Positions 47,842 to 57,440 of a DNA stretch of 64,000 nucleotides are shown one piece after another. The position numbers were made by a program, and so were the translations under genes. The notes beneath the pieces are model-generated. The model was not told the DNA's origin, did no database searches, and saw nothing but the letters and a program-made list of their open reading frames with translations. The stretch covers positions 1 to 64,000 of the forward strand of contig NZ_NPFY01000013.1 in NCBI RefSeq assembly GCF_002259415.1. Direction: 5' to 3'. Numbering within the stretch: position 1 is the stretch's first letter; each line of letters starts with the position of its first letter. The stretch comes from Rhodococcus sp. 14-2470-1b. Lineage in GTDB: Bacteria > Actinomycetota > Actinomycetes > Mycobacteriales > Mycobacteriaceae.

Positions 47842-48426
47842 GTGAGTCAGCGAGAAACTCTGCTGGACAGTGCATCCGAGGAGGACGAGGACAGTCCGGA
47901 ACGGGAACCGAGCGAGCTCGAATCTGCCTCGTCGAAGCCGGCGAGGCAGGTGCGTCGCGGGGCGGTGGGGGCTGCGGTGCTCGCCGTGGTGGCGCTCGGC
48001 GCAACGGCGGGAGTGCTGCTTCACCAGCATCGCACGTTCGAGTCCGCGCACGACCTCGAGCAGCGCTATCTGCAAACCGCACGACAGAGTGTGCTCGACT
48101 TGACGACCATCTCGGCAGCCACTGTCGACGACGACGTCGCGCGGGTACTCGAGCGGTCGACGGGAGCGTTTCGTGACCAGTTCGCCGAACGCTCGGACGA
48201 TTTCGTCTCGGTGGTAGAGCAGGCCGACGTCCGGGCGACGGGATCGATCACCGAAGCGGGTATCGAGAACTCCGACGACAGTGCCGCGAGTGTCCTCGTG
48301 GCGGCGACCTCCAGCGTCACCAATTCTTCCGGGGCGCAGGAAGAACCGCGAGTGTGGCGGCTTCGAATCACGCTCGACAACGAGGACGGGACGATTCTGG
48401 TCTCCGATGTGGAGTTCGTGCCATGA
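47842..48426 (+). CDS. Mce-associated membrane protein 1
   Basis: 194 residues, GTG start. Acidic cytoplasmic N-terminus (EEDEDSPEREPSELE), one membrane helix (GAAVLAVVALGATAGVLL), then the Mas-type extracytoplasmic domain (LEQRYLQTARQSVLDLTTIS, closing WRLRITLDNEDGTILVSDVE). Mas proteins stabilise or assist Mce transporters. ATGA overlap with the next gene. Confidence 0.9.
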   Translation: MSQRETLLDSASEEDEDSPEREPSELESASSKPARQVRRGAVGAAVLAVVALGATAGVLLHQHRTFESAHDLEQRYLQTARQSVLDLTTISAATVDDDVARVLERSTGAFRDQFAERSDDFVSVVEQADVRATGSITEAGIENSDDSAASVLVAATSSVTNSSGAQEEPRVWRLRITLDNEDGTILVSDVEFVP

Positions 48427-48905
48427 TCGGTCGTCGAGCATTCGCAGTGGGCCTGTCGCTGGTGCTCGTCGGTGCGGGAGCGTCGACCGCCTTCCTGTAC
48501 GCGCAGACCCGTACGGACGAGCAACTGTCCCAGTCACGCTCGGCGATCGGTGACGCGGCCGACGACGGTGCGGTCGCCGTGCTGTCCTACAGGGCGGATT
48601 CGGTGGACGCCGATATCGAGCATGCAGCGTCGTTCCTCACCGGAGATTTCCTGAGTTATTACAGTGCGTTCGGTGCAGAATCGATCGCTCCTGCGGCCAA
48701 GGAACGCGGAATCATCTCCAGCGCAACGGTCTCGGCGAGTTCGATCGTGTCCTCGTCGGAGGATTCCGCCGTTGCACTGGTCTTCGTGAACCAGAACATC
48801 ACCTCGACCGACGCCCCCGATCCGAAGGCGGCGTCGAGCAGCCTTCGGATCGAACTCGATCAGGTCGACGGCCGATGGTTGATCTCGAAGTTGGATCCGA
48901 TCTGA
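48423..48905 (+). CDS. Mce-associated membrane protein 2
   Basis: 160 residues from ATG 48423. N-terminal membrane helix (AVGLSLVLVGAGASTAFLY), then a Mas-type domain (DDGAVAVLSYRADSVDADI, GDFLSYYSAFG, LDQVDGRWLISKLDPI). The end converges on mceF, 7 bp away. Works with the previous gene product at the Mce system. Confidence 0.9.
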   Translation: MIGRRAFAVGLSLVLVGAGASTAFLYAQTRTDEQLSQSRSAIGDAADDGAVAVLSYRADSVDADIEHAASFLTGDFLSYYSAFGAESIAPAAKERGIISSATVSASSIVSSSEDSAVALVFVNQNITSTDAPDPKAASSSLRIELDQVDGRWLISKLDPI

Positions 48906-48912
48906 CGGGCGG

Positions 48913-50214
48913 TCATTCTCCGTCCGGGACGAGCAGCCCGTCCAGTGTCTCGGGCAGGGCGTCGAGTCCACCGTCGACATACCGGCGTCCGTCCCCGGCG
49001 ATGTAGGAACCGTCGGTCGGGTCGTAGTCTCCGGTGGACGCCACCGGGTCTCGACACAGTTCCACCGTGGCTGCGCGTCGTCCCGGGAACTCCATGCACG
49101 GGAGGTTTCGCGCGCCGCGGACCGCGGTGGGGTCGGCTGGATCGATCCTGCAGTACAGGCCCTTCGGGGTCGGAATCGTATCCACCTCGGTGGGTGATCG
49201 GCGTTCGGACGCAGGCAGGAATCCGGTGGTGCACGGAGGCGGGTCGTTCACCTGGGCGGCGAAGAAGGTGTTCTGGCCGGGCTCTCCCGACTGGGAATTC
49301 AGCATCCCCGTTCCCTGGGTCGCTGCGATGAGCGGCGGGTACAGCACCAGAATCTGCTCGATCGAAGGGTTGTACACCGCCGCAACCTGTTCCACGGTCG
49401 TCAGGTCCTCCAGGAGAAGAGGCAGAGTCGGCTGCAACTGTTGAAACAGGGCGGTCACCTCCGTTGCCATCGGCGTGCCCTTGTCCACGAGGGCGCGCAC
49501 CGACGCATCGTGGTCGCGAAGCGTCCCCGTGACTCCGGTCAGTGACGCTGCCCAGGCCTTGATCGACTCGCTGCTCGCGGCGGTCGCTGCCAGGACGGGG
49601 TCGGCTTCGTCGACGAGCGCGATGATCGACGATGTGTCGGCGTTCGCGTCGGCGGTGAGAGTTCGAAGCGAATCGAGTAGCTGGGATACGTTCGCGCCGT
49701 TGTTTCCCAGTGCGGCAGCGCTTTCGTCGAGCACGCTGCGTAGGTTGTCCGAGCCGATGGATGCCAGCGCCGACTGCAGGAGATCGATCGTGGGGCCTAC
49801 CGGTTCGGGAACGGAGGTTCGGCCCTTCGCGATCACCGCGCCCTCGGACAGGTACGGGCCCTCGTCGGAGCTCGGCACCATGTCGATGTATTGCTCTCCG
49901 ATCGCGGACATCGAGTGCACCTCGGCCGTCGTGTCTGCGGGAACATCGACATCGGATTCCAGGGACACCACCGCTCGCGCGCCGGTACCGAGGGTTGTGA
50001 GCTCGACGACCCGTCCTATCTCGGAACCGCGATAGGTGACGTTCGCACCGGTGTAGAGGCCTGCGCCGTCGGCGAGCTCGACAGCGACTCGGTAGCGGCC
50101 GATACCGACCTGCTCCGGCACACGGGCGAAATAGATTCCCGTGGTTGCGGTGGAGACGATGCCGACGGCCAGGATGATCCAGAGCTTGCGATGGAGCGTT
50201 GTCTTCGACGTCAT
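48913..50214 (-). CDS. mceF: Mce family protein MceF
   Basis: 433 residues. N-terminal membrane anchor (LWIILAVGIVSTATTGIYF), MlaD/Mce domain (VAVELADGAGLYTGANVTYR, YIDMVPSSD), helical tunnel-forming region and a C-terminal disordered tail. Subunit of the mce lipid or hydrophobic-compound importer. Last gene of the operon; its ATG overlaps the mceE stop. Confidence 0.94.
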   Translation of the reverse strand: MTSKTTLHRKLWIILAVGIVSTATTGIYFARVPEQVGIGRYRVAVELADGAGLYTGANVTYRGSEIGRVVELTTLGTGARAVVSLESDVDVPADTTAEVHSMSAIGEQYIDMVPSSDEGPYLSEGAVIAKGRTSVPEPVGPTIDLLQSALASIGSDNLRSVLDESAAALGNNGANVSQLLDSLRTLTADANADTSSIIALVDEADPVLAATAASSESIKAWAASLTGVTGTLRDHDASVRALVDKGTPMATEVTALFQQLQPTLPLLLEDLTTVEQVAAVYNPSIEQILVLYPPLIAATQGTGMLNSQSGEPGQNTFFAAQVNDPPPCTTGFLPASERRSPTEVDTIPTPKGLYCRIDPADPTAVRGARNLPCMEFPGRRAATVELCRDPVASTGDYDPTDGSYIAGDGRRYVDGGLDALPETLDGLLVPDGE

Positions 50215-51317
50215 GGGTTGCCTGCCGGTGGGATGAGAAGGTCGGTGGTCGACGGAATCGTCGGCGACGGAGTGGGTGCGAACGATCCGAGTGCGCCTTC
50301 GAGCGGTGTGCCGAGAAACAAGGCGTTGTCGAGAGTGTCGAGCCGAAGATCCAGAGTCACCTCGCCGTTGGCGTAGTCACCGCGTACCGCGTTCTGATAA
50401 GTGTCGATCGGGAACGGGTAGGTGAGCAGGTAACGGAAGGCATCCGTCAGGGACGTCCCGGAATCTGCCAGTGAGGCAAGCACAGGACGCAACTCCTGCA
50501 GCTCGGCCACCAGATCGCCTCCGGTGTCGTCGACGATCTTCTCGGCCGTGGTACCCAAACGGCCCAACGAGGTGAGTGCGGCGGTCAAGTCCTGCCGGCT
50601 GTTCGACAGTACGGTCAGCGCGGGGCCGAGTGTGGTCACGGCGTCGGCGAGCACCTGGTTCTGATCGGCGACGTCGACGGCGAATCGATCGAGGTTGTCG
50701 ATCGTCCGCTCGATGTTCGCCTGCTGTTCGACGAGCCCGCCGAGGAGAGCGTTCAGCCGATCGATCACGGACCGCACCGATTCCGGTCGTCCGCCGATCG
50801 CGGCATCCAGTTCGTTCACGATGTCGCCGAGTTGGGGGAGTCCACCGCCGTTCAGTACGAGCGACAGCGACGACAGGGTCTGCTCGGTGGTGGGATACGC
50901 ACCGGCGCGATCCAGTGGGATGACATCGCCGTCGGCGAGCCGGCCGGTCGGTGCTTCGGCAACGGGTGGCAACAGTTCGATGTGCGTCGATCCGAGAAGG
51001 CTGGTCTGACCGACCGCTGCGACGGCGTTCGCCGGCAGGTCGACGCTCTGGTCCAGGTGAACGGTGACGACGGCGTGGCCGTCGTCGAGCTCGATGTCCG
51101 CGACGCGGCCCACGGTGACATCGGACGCGAGCACTCGTGAATTGCGATCGACGGTGGACACGTCCGGCATCTCGATGGTCACCGAATACGCTCCCTCCCC
51201 TTCTCCTGCGGTGCCGGGGAGCGGCAGTGAATTGAGGCCCTGCCAGCCGCAGCCGGACGTCAGCAGCGCGAGTGCGAGCACCACTGCCGGCCGAGTCCCG
51301 ATTCGTCGTGTCGTCAT
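50211..51317 (-). CDS. mceE: Mce family lipoprotein MceE
   Basis: 368 residues with lipoprotein signal (VVLALALLTSGCGW, lipidated Cys at about 23). Mce domain: VTIEMPDVSTVDRNSRVLAS, TSLLGSTHIELLPP. The lipid anchor is the mark of MceE (LprK-like) subunits. ATGA overlaps both neighbours. Confidence 0.94.
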   Translation of the reverse strand: MTTRRIGTRPAVVLALALLTSGCGWQGLNSLPLPGTAGEGEGAYSVTIEMPDVSTVDRNSRVLASDVTVGRVADIELDDGHAVVTVHLDQSVDLPANAVAAVGQTSLLGSTHIELLPPVAEAPTGRLADGDVIPLDRAGAYPTTEQTLSSLSLVLNGGGLPQLGDIVNELDAAIGGRPESVRSVIDRLNALLGGLVEQQANIERTIDNLDRFAVDVADQNQVLADAVTTLGPALTVLSNSRQDLTAALTSLGRLGTTAEKIVDDTGGDLVAELQELRPVLASLADSGTSLTDAFRYLLTYPFPIDTYQNAVRGDYANGEVTLDLRLDTLDNALFLGTPLEGALGSFAPTPSPTIPSTTDLLIPPAGNP

Positions 51318-52531
51318 CGATCACCTCCGGGAAGTAACAGATCCGTCAGCGACGGTGCCGGCGTCGGCGCGGGGGTGGCCGGTTCCAGGTCGGGTTCGCT
51401 GTAGACCAGCTGATCCGGCAGTGCGCCGACGCCGTGAATCGGGTTGGTGGACAGAGGAAGATAGTCGAACGCCAGCGTCTTCAGCAGGGGACCGAGGTAC
51501 TGCACGCACAGGTTCGCTCCTTCCTGAGCACCGACATCCTCGGCTGCGGCGATGGCCGAGCAGATGAAGTCCATCGGATTCGCGAAGTTGTTGGGCGCGA
51601 GCGCGGAAACTATCGCGTTGTGTGCAGGCTGGTAGATGTTGTTCAGATTCGACAACGCGGTCGGGGCCACATGGAGGATCTGGGCGATTCCGTCACGCTG
51701 CGAGGCGAGTTCGCCCACGACGGTCTGCAGGCTGCGGAGTGTGTCGTCCAGACCGTCGCGATTGTCGGCGACGAACCTCTGCACATCGCCGACGGCGACG
51801 TCCAGAGACGTCAACGCGGTGCCGATCTGCTCGGAGTTGTCGTCCAGGACAGCGGTGATCGATGCCATCGAGTCGTTGAAGTTCACGATCTGTTGCCCGC
51901 TTGCGGACAGTCCGGACACGAACACCTGCAGGTTGCGCACGACGGCGAACAAGTCGGTTCGACCGTCGGACAACGTCTTCAACGCGTCCGAGAGTTGAGC
52001 GACGGTCGCTCCGAGGTTCTGCCCCTGCCCCCTGAGGTTGGCATCGGCGGCGTCGACGAGGGCTCCGAGAGGTGCTCGGCCGTCGGGCGCAGCGGTTCCC
52101 ACCGCGTCCGCCAATCGAGACAGTTGAGCTTTGATCTGGTCCCACTCGACCGGTACCGCGGTGCGCGACATCGGGATGTGCTGCCCATCGACCATCGTCG
52201 AGCCCCCGGTGTAGGGCGGAGTGAGCTGTACGAAGCGGCTGGCGACCAGACTGTGCGAGACGATGACCGCCAGGGCGTCGGTCGGTACCGAGTAGGACGA
52301 GTCGATCTGTAACTCGACGTCGGAGTGGTCACCTCGTGGCTCGATCGAGCCGACGGTTCCGACGTCGACACCCATGACTTTCACGTCGTCGCCGACGTAC
52401 AGTCCAGTGGTACCGGGGAACTGGGCGACGATGGTCGTGGTGTTCAGTGCAGGGACGACGGTGTAGGACACCGCGGCCAGAATCGCCAGGCCGATCCCGA
52501 TGGCCGCGAGTTGCCATCGCCTGGCCGTCAT
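51314..52531 (-). CDS. mceD: Mce family protein MceD
   Basis: 405 residues: N-terminal anchor (LAAIGIGLAILAAVSYTVV), Mce domain (TTIVAQFPGTTGLYVGDDVK, VMGVDVGTVGSIEP), helical region and a Pro-rich tail (PATPAPTPAPSL). ATGA overlap with mceC. Confidence 0.94.
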   Translation of the reverse strand: MTARRWQLAAIGIGLAILAAVSYTVVPALNTTTIVAQFPGTTGLYVGDDVKVMGVDVGTVGSIEPRGDHSDVELQIDSSYSVPTDALAVIVSHSLVASRFVQLTPPYTGGSTMVDGQHIPMSRTAVPVEWDQIKAQLSRLADAVGTAAPDGRAPLGALVDAADANLRGQGQNLGATVAQLSDALKTLSDGRTDLFAVVRNLQVFVSGLSASGQQIVNFNDSMASITAVLDDNSEQIGTALTSLDVAVGDVQRFVADNRDGLDDTLRSLQTVVGELASQRDGIAQILHVAPTALSNLNNIYQPAHNAIVSALAPNNFANPMDFICSAIAAAEDVGAQEGANLCVQYLGPLLKTLAFDYLPLSTNPIHGVGALPDQLVYSEPDLEPATPAPTPAPSLTDLLLPGGDR

Positions 52532-53583
52532 CGAGGTGCTCCGTCGATGGCGGACAGTGGGTTGACACTGGCAGATTCACCGGGGGCGGGGCCGAGTCCG
52601 AGGGCGGCACGGATGAACGGTGAAATGATCTGGCCAGGGATCAGGTTCTGAATGTACGAATTGAAGAACGGTCCGCTCGACACCGCCTCGCCGAGTTGAG
52701 TGATGTACGGGCCCAGATTCTCGATGGCCGTGCCGATATCGGCTCTGTTCTGCTCCAACACCTCGAGTACCGAATCCAGTGATGCCAGAGTCGATCCCAG
52801 TTGCGCCTCGTTGTCCGCGACCAGCCCACTGAGATGCCGGGCGAGCTCGGTGACGCTGTCGAACAATCGATCCACGACGGCTCGTCGACGGTCGAGTTCG
52901 CTCAGAATGGTGTTCGCGTCGGTGACGAGGATGCCGATCTGTTCACTCCGGGTGGCGAGTACTCCGGTGACCTGTTCCGCCGCTGACAGCAAGGACCGCA
53001 GAGAGTCGTCGCGCGAGGCGATGCTCTGGGAGAGTCGGCCCACTCCGTCGACTGCCGCAGCGAGATCCGCGGGGGTCTGCTCGAGCACCTCGGTGCTCAC
53101 GCGCATGGCGTCGGTCAGTCCGTCGGTGTCGAGTTCGGTGACGTCGTCGGTCAGGTCACCCAGCGCATCGGTCAACTGGTAAGGACTGGATGTGTGATCC
53201 AGTCCGATCCGAGAGCCTGGGGTCAGCCGTCCACCGGTGCCGGGATCGACACTCAGATTCTTCGTGCCCAGCACAGTCTGTGTCGGTATGGCCAGGCGCG
53301 CATCGTCGTGGAGTTCGACCCCGCCGCCTACGGTGAATGCGATGACCACTGTGTCCGCATCGATCTCGATATCGGTGACCTCGCCGACGACGATTCCTGC
53401 CACTTCGACATCGGCTCCGGTCACGAGTCCGCCGGTGTCTCGGAACACGCCGCTGTAGGCAGCGCTCGCCGACAGAATCGGTAAGGATGACACGTTCGTC
53501 GCCACCACTGTCACCAGTACCGCGAGGACGGTGCCGACTATGCCGAGCCGCACGGTGTTGCGCTCGCGTACACGCTGATTCAT
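52528..53583 (-). CDS. mceC: Mce family protein MceC
   Basis: 351 residues from ATG 53583, chosen by ATGA overlap with mceB. Anchor VLAVLVTVVATNVSSLPILS, Mce domain (YSGVFRDTGGLVTGADVEVA, TVLGTKNLSVDP), long helical segment. Confidence 0.94.
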   Translation of the reverse strand: MNQRVRERNTVRLGIVGTVLAVLVTVVATNVSSLPILSASAAYSGVFRDTGGLVTGADVEVAGIVVGEVTDIEIDADTVVIAFTVGGGVELHDDARLAIPTQTVLGTKNLSVDPGTGGRLTPGSRIGLDHTSSPYQLTDALGDLTDDVTELDTDGLTDAMRVSTEVLEQTPADLAAAVDGVGRLSQSIASRDDSLRSLLSAAEQVTGVLATRSEQIGILVTDANTILSELDRRRAVVDRLFDSVTELARHLSGLVADNEAQLGSTLASLDSVLEVLEQNRADIGTAIENLGPYITQLGEAVSSGPFFNSYIQNLIPGQIISPFIRAALGLGPAPGESASVNPLSAIDGAPR

Positions 53584-54602
53584 CGTGGTGCGCACCTTCC
53601 CGTCTCCTGTCCGATCAGCGGCGTGGTGAGGCCGCCGCCGTCGGGAGTGTCGATCTTCAGCTTGATGCCGCAGAGGTAGTAGTTGAAGAAGTTGCCGTAG
53701 GCACCGAGTCGGCTGAGCGCGGCGTAGGTGTCGGGGAGGCGCGAGACGATGCTCCCGATGCTGTCCTTCTGCGAATCCAGTTGCACAGCAGTTCGATCGA
53801 GTTCGTGGAGTGTCGACTGCAAGGGCGGTCTGGCCACGGTCAGCAAGTCGGCCACGGTTGTCGCAGACGAATCGATCTCCGTCAGGGCGGTACCCCATGC
53901 CGCGCTGTCGGCAGCGAGGCCGGTTGCCAAGTTCTGTGCCCGATCGAGTGCGGTCGACACGACATCCTTCTGGTCGGTCAACGTTGTCAGCGTGGTGTCC
54001 AGGTTGGTGATCACCCGCCCGATCACCTCGTCTCGATCGGCGAGTGTGGTGGTCAACGTGGCGGTGTGGGCGAGCAGGGATGCGATCGAACCGCCCTGTC
54101 CCTGGAGAGCAGCGACGAGTTCGGCGGTCAGGTCGTTGACCTTGGATGGATCGACGGACTCGAACAGGGGCTCGAAGCTTCCGACGAGTTGGTCCAGATC
54201 CAGGGCGGGTGAGGTCCTTTCGAGGGGGATCGTCGAGTTGTCGCTCAGAGGTTCGGCCTCACCGGCGCCGTCGGCCAGTTCGAGATAGCGGTCGCCGACG
54301 AGATTCTGGTACCGGACGGTGGCAGTGGTCGACGAGGTGACCACGTAACCGGGCCCCACGTCGATGCCGACCTCCGCGTGGTGGTTGTCCACGATGTCTA
54401 CTTCCGAGACCTTTCCGACTTCCACCCCTGCCACCCGTACGAAGTCACCGCTGCGCAGACCCGACGCGCTGGTGAAGACGGCGCGGAAGGAAGTGGTCGA
54501 CTCGAACCGGACCTGTCCGAACACCACGACCAGGCACGCGAGGACTGCAGTCATCACCACCACGAAGACGACCAGCTTGATCGTGCTCGATGTGCGGTTC
54601 AT
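53580..54602 (-). CDS. mceB: Mce family protein MceB
   Basis: 340 residues from ATG 54602 (ATGA overlap with mceA). Anchor IKLVVFVVVMTAVLACLVVV, Mce domain (FRAVFTSASGLRSGDFVRVA, LVGDRYLELADG), helices, then a Cys-containing end (YYLCGIKLKIDTPDG). Confidence 0.94.
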   Translation of the reverse strand: MNRTSSTIKLVVFVVVMTAVLACLVVVFGQVRFESTTSFRAVFTSASGLRSGDFVRVAGVEVGKVSEVDIVDNHHAEVGIDVGPGYVVTSSTTATVRYQNLVGDRYLELADGAGEAEPLSDNSTIPLERTSPALDLDQLVGSFEPLFESVDPSKVNDLTAELVAALQGQGGSIASLLAHTATLTTTLADRDEVIGRVITNLDTTLTTLTDQKDVVSTALDRAQNLATGLAADSAAWGTALTEIDSSATTVADLLTVARPPLQSTLHELDRTAVQLDSQKDSIGSIVSRLPDTYAALSRLGAYGNFFNYYLCGIKLKIDTPDGGGLTTPLIGQETGRCAPR

Positions 54603-55804
54603 CGGGTGCCACCCGGTGCAGCGAGTCCGCCGGGCAGAAAATCCAGTATCGAACCCGGCGACACAACCGGGCCCGTGTTGCCCGCACGGAACGGGTTCGA
54701 TCCGGTATCGGCAACCACGTACGGGGTCGGCACGGCGTCGTCGGGCACGATGGGCAGTGCGCCGCATCGCGGGCCGCCCGACGCGGCAACGCGGGGGAGA
54801 TCCGACTCGGGCCTGTAGGGCGGGATTCCGAACAATACGGTGCTGTTGAGCAGCATGGTGCGTCCGTTTCCGCCGGACACCTCCTCTGCCCCCACCCGGG
54901 CGCGGTCCGCACCCTGCAGGAAGCAGGTGAACTGGGGTGAATATTCTTCCAGCAGTTCGGTTGTCGGCTTCAGCTCGTGCACGGTGCTCGAGATTCCTCC
55001 GGCATTGTCCGTCAGGACTCCGTTGCCCACATCGGCCATCCCGATGACACCGAGCAGCACGGTGTCGAGAGCATTGGCTTCGTCGACGAGAGTGCGCCCG
55101 GTGGTCGTCAGGTTACTCAGATCGGTCAGTACATCCGGTGCCGCGTCTGCGGCGGTGTCGCTCACGGTCGATCCGGAGTCGATATCGCGTTGCAGGGTCG
55201 GAATCCGAGGTTCGACGGCAGCGAGGAGTGCGTTCGTGTCGTCCAGGCTCCGTCCCAGGTCGCTGCCGCGCCCACCGAGTGCCGTGGCCAACGTCGTGAG
55301 GGTGGCGTTGAGCTTGTCCGGTTCCACTGCCGACAGAACCTGGGTGAGCGATTCGAAAACGGTGTTGACCTCCACTGTCACCGAGGACGAGTCGATGACA
55401 GCGCCGGAGGCGATCGGCGTCGTCGACGGATCGGCCGGTTCGGTGAGTGTGACGAACTTCGAACCGAAGATGGTGGTGGCGGCGATGTTCGCTTCCACGT
55501 TCTCGGGTATCGATTGTGCTGCATCGCTGTTCAATCGCAGCTGGACGACGGCACCGCCTGCGTCCCGATCGACGACGTCGACGGTCCCCACTTCCACCCC
55601 GTGCATCTTCACCAGGGCACCTGCTTGCATGACGAGACCGCTACGGTCGGATCTCAGTGTCACCCGCGTAGGTGGATCGACGGCGTCCTGCGCGGCGCCG
55701 GTGAAGGCGAGGTAGGTGGCGGCGACTGCGACGGCGACCGTGGCCGCCAGAACCACAGCCGCCAGGCGGGTTGCGCCGGATCCGGTGCTGTTCACGTCGG
55801 ACAT
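54599..55804 (-). CDS. mceA: Mce family protein MceA
   Basis: 401 residues from ATG 55804, two bases after the YrbEB stop. Anchor LAAVVLAATVAVAVAATYLA, Mce domain (RVTLRSDRSGLVMQAGALVK, TTIFGSKFVTLTEPAD), helical region, C-terminal Pro/Gly tail (SPGSILDFLPGG). Confidence 0.94.
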   Translation of the reverse strand: MSDVNSTGSGATRLAAVVLAATVAVAVAATYLAFTGAAQDAVDPPTRVTLRSDRSGLVMQAGALVKMHGVEVGTVDVVDRDAGGAVVQLRLNSDAAQSIPENVEANIAATTIFGSKFVTLTEPADPSTTPIASGAVIDSSSVTVEVNTVFESLTQVLSAVEPDKLNATLTTLATALGGRGSDLGRSLDDTNALLAAVEPRIPTLQRDIDSGSTVSDTAADAAPDVLTDLSNLTTTGRTLVDEANALDTVLLGVIGMADVGNGVLTDNAGGISSTVHELKPTTELLEEYSPQFTCFLQGADRARVGAEEVSGGNGRTMLLNSTVLFGIPPYRPESDLPRVAASGGPRCGALPIVPDDAVPTPYVVADTGSNPFRAGNTGPVVSPGSILDFLPGGLAAPGGTR

Positions 55805-55805
55805 C

Positions 55806-56648
55806 TCATCCCGCCAGGTGCACTGATCGGGAATTGCCGTAGAGGGCAAGTGAAATCATCAACGTGACCATGACGACGGTGATGAGCGAGAGTCGAACAG
55901 CGCGACCGGTTGCGGTCCCTACTCCCGCCGGCCCACCCGATGCGGTGTAGCCGTAGTAGGTGTGAATCAGCATCACCGCGGTGGCCATCATGAACACTTG
56001 CAGGAAGGACCACAGCACGTCCGAGGGGACGAGGAACGTGGAGAAGTAGTGGTCGTAGACGCCACCAGATTGGCCGAGAACGACCACGGTGGCTATGCGG
56101 CTCGCCAGAAACGAGGTGATGAGAGACAGGGAGTACAGGGGCAGGACTGCGATCATGCCGGCGAGCACGCGGGTTCCGACCAGGTACGGCACCGATTTGA
56201 TGGCCATGACTTCGAGCGCGTCGATCTCTTCGCTGATACGCATCGCGCCCAACTGGGCGGTGGTACCTGCGCCGATCGTCGCGGCGAGGCCGACGCCTGC
56301 CGTGATCGGAGCCACGACTCGCACGTTGACGTACGCGGCGAGGAATCCGGTGAGCGCGTCGACTCCGATGTTTCCCAGTGAATCGAATCCCTGGACGGCA
56401 ACGGTGGCACCGGCGAACAGGGTGAGGAACCCCAGCACGACGATGCTTCCTCCGACTGCCGCGAGAGCCCCTGTGCCGAGACTGATCTCGGCAAGTACAC
56501 GGAGTGTCTCGGCGCGGTAGTCGCGCGCGGCCTTACCCGTCGACGCGAGGGCGCGTCCGAAGAAGAGTGCCAAGTCGCCGACGTCGTCGATGCCGCGAAC
56601 GACACCGCGCACACGGTTACTCACTCGGATCGACATATCGAAGCCCAT
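55806..56648 (-). CDS. yrbEB: YrbE/MlaE-family permease B
   Basis: 280 residues, 5-6 membrane segments. GTTAQLGAMRISEEIDALEV is the conserved cytoplasmic loop of MlaE/YrbE proteins that couples to the Mkl ATPase; TVAVQGFDSLGNIGVDALTG near the N-terminus. The ATPase gene is not in the window. 6 bp downstream of YrbEA. Confidence 0.94.
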   Translation of the reverse strand: MGFDMSIRVSNRVRGVVRGIDDVGDLALFFGRALASTGKAARDYRAETLRVLAEISLGTGALAAVGGSIVVLGFLTLFAGATVAVQGFDSLGNIGVDALTGFLAAYVNVRVVAPITAGVGLAATIGAGTTAQLGAMRISEEIDALEVMAIKSVPYLVGTRVLAGMIAVLPLYSLSLITSFLASRIATVVVLGQSGGVYDHYFSTFLVPSDVLWSFLQVFMMATAVMLIHTYYGYTASGGPAGVGTATGRAVRLSLITVVMVTLMISLALYGNSRSVHLAG

Positions 56649-56654
56649 CGCTTG

Positions 56655-57440
56655 TCACCGGTCACTCAGAGCGAGGCCGACGGATGTCAGCGCGAGATTG
56701 ACGAGAAACAGTGCGACGAAGGAGAACACGACGGTTTCGTTGACCGCCTCGCCGACGCTTTTCGGTCCGCCGACGACCGACAACCCGCGGTAGCAGGCGA
56801 TCAGTGCTGCCAACAATCCGAACAGGGCTGCCTTGATCTCGGACAGAACCAGTTCCGGTAGACCGACGAGCAGGGTTATGCCGGATACGTATGCACCAGG
56901 CGTGACGTCCTGCAGGTACACGGAGAAGAAGAAGCCGCCGACGAGGCCGATGGTGCAGACGGCACCGTTCAGCAGTGTTGCGATCAGAGTGCAGGCAACG
57001 ACGCGGGGGACCACGAGCCGATGAACGGGGTCGATACCGAGAACTTCCATCGCCGCGACTTCCTCACGGATGGTGCGTGAACCGAGGTCGGCGGCGATCG
57101 CGGTTGCCGCAGCGCCCGCGACGACCAGGACGGTCACCAGGGGTCCGATCTGGGTCACCGCGCCCAATCCGGCTCCCGCACCGCTGAGGTCACTTGCCCC
57201 GAGTTCGGAGAGCAACGAGTTGAGGGTGAACACGACCAGGACCGTGAACGGGATGGACATCAGGATCGTGGGCAGTAGTGACACCCGAGCGATGAACCAG
57301 CTCTGGTCCACGAATTCTCGCCACTGAAAGTCTCGACGTCCAAGGGCTACTGCGGTATCCAGGGCCAAGCCTAAGAACTCGCCGACCGAGGACGCCGCAG
57401 CGACGGTAACGCGGGCCGCACTCCGAAGAGCCTGAGTCAC
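56655..57440 (-). CDS. yrbEA: YrbE/MlaE-family permease A
   Basis: 261 residues from GTG 57440, overlapping the oxidase stop (GTGA). GSRTIREEVAAMEVLGIDPV is the conserved coupling loop. First permease gene of the mce operon. The unusual feature is its coupling to a multicopper oxidase gene upstream. Confidence 0.93.
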   Translation of the reverse strand: MTQALRSAARVTVAAASSVGEFLGLALDTAVALGRRDFQWREFVDQSWFIARVSLLPTILMSIPFTVLVVFTLNSLLSELGASDLSGAGAGLGAVTQIGPLVTVLVVAGAAATAIAADLGSRTIREEVAAMEVLGIDPVHRLVVPRVVACTLIATLLNGAVCTIGLVGGFFFSVYLQDVTPGAYVSGITLLVGLPELVLSEIKAALFGLLAALIACYRGLSVVGGPKSVGEAVNETVVFSFVALFLVNLALTSVGLALSDR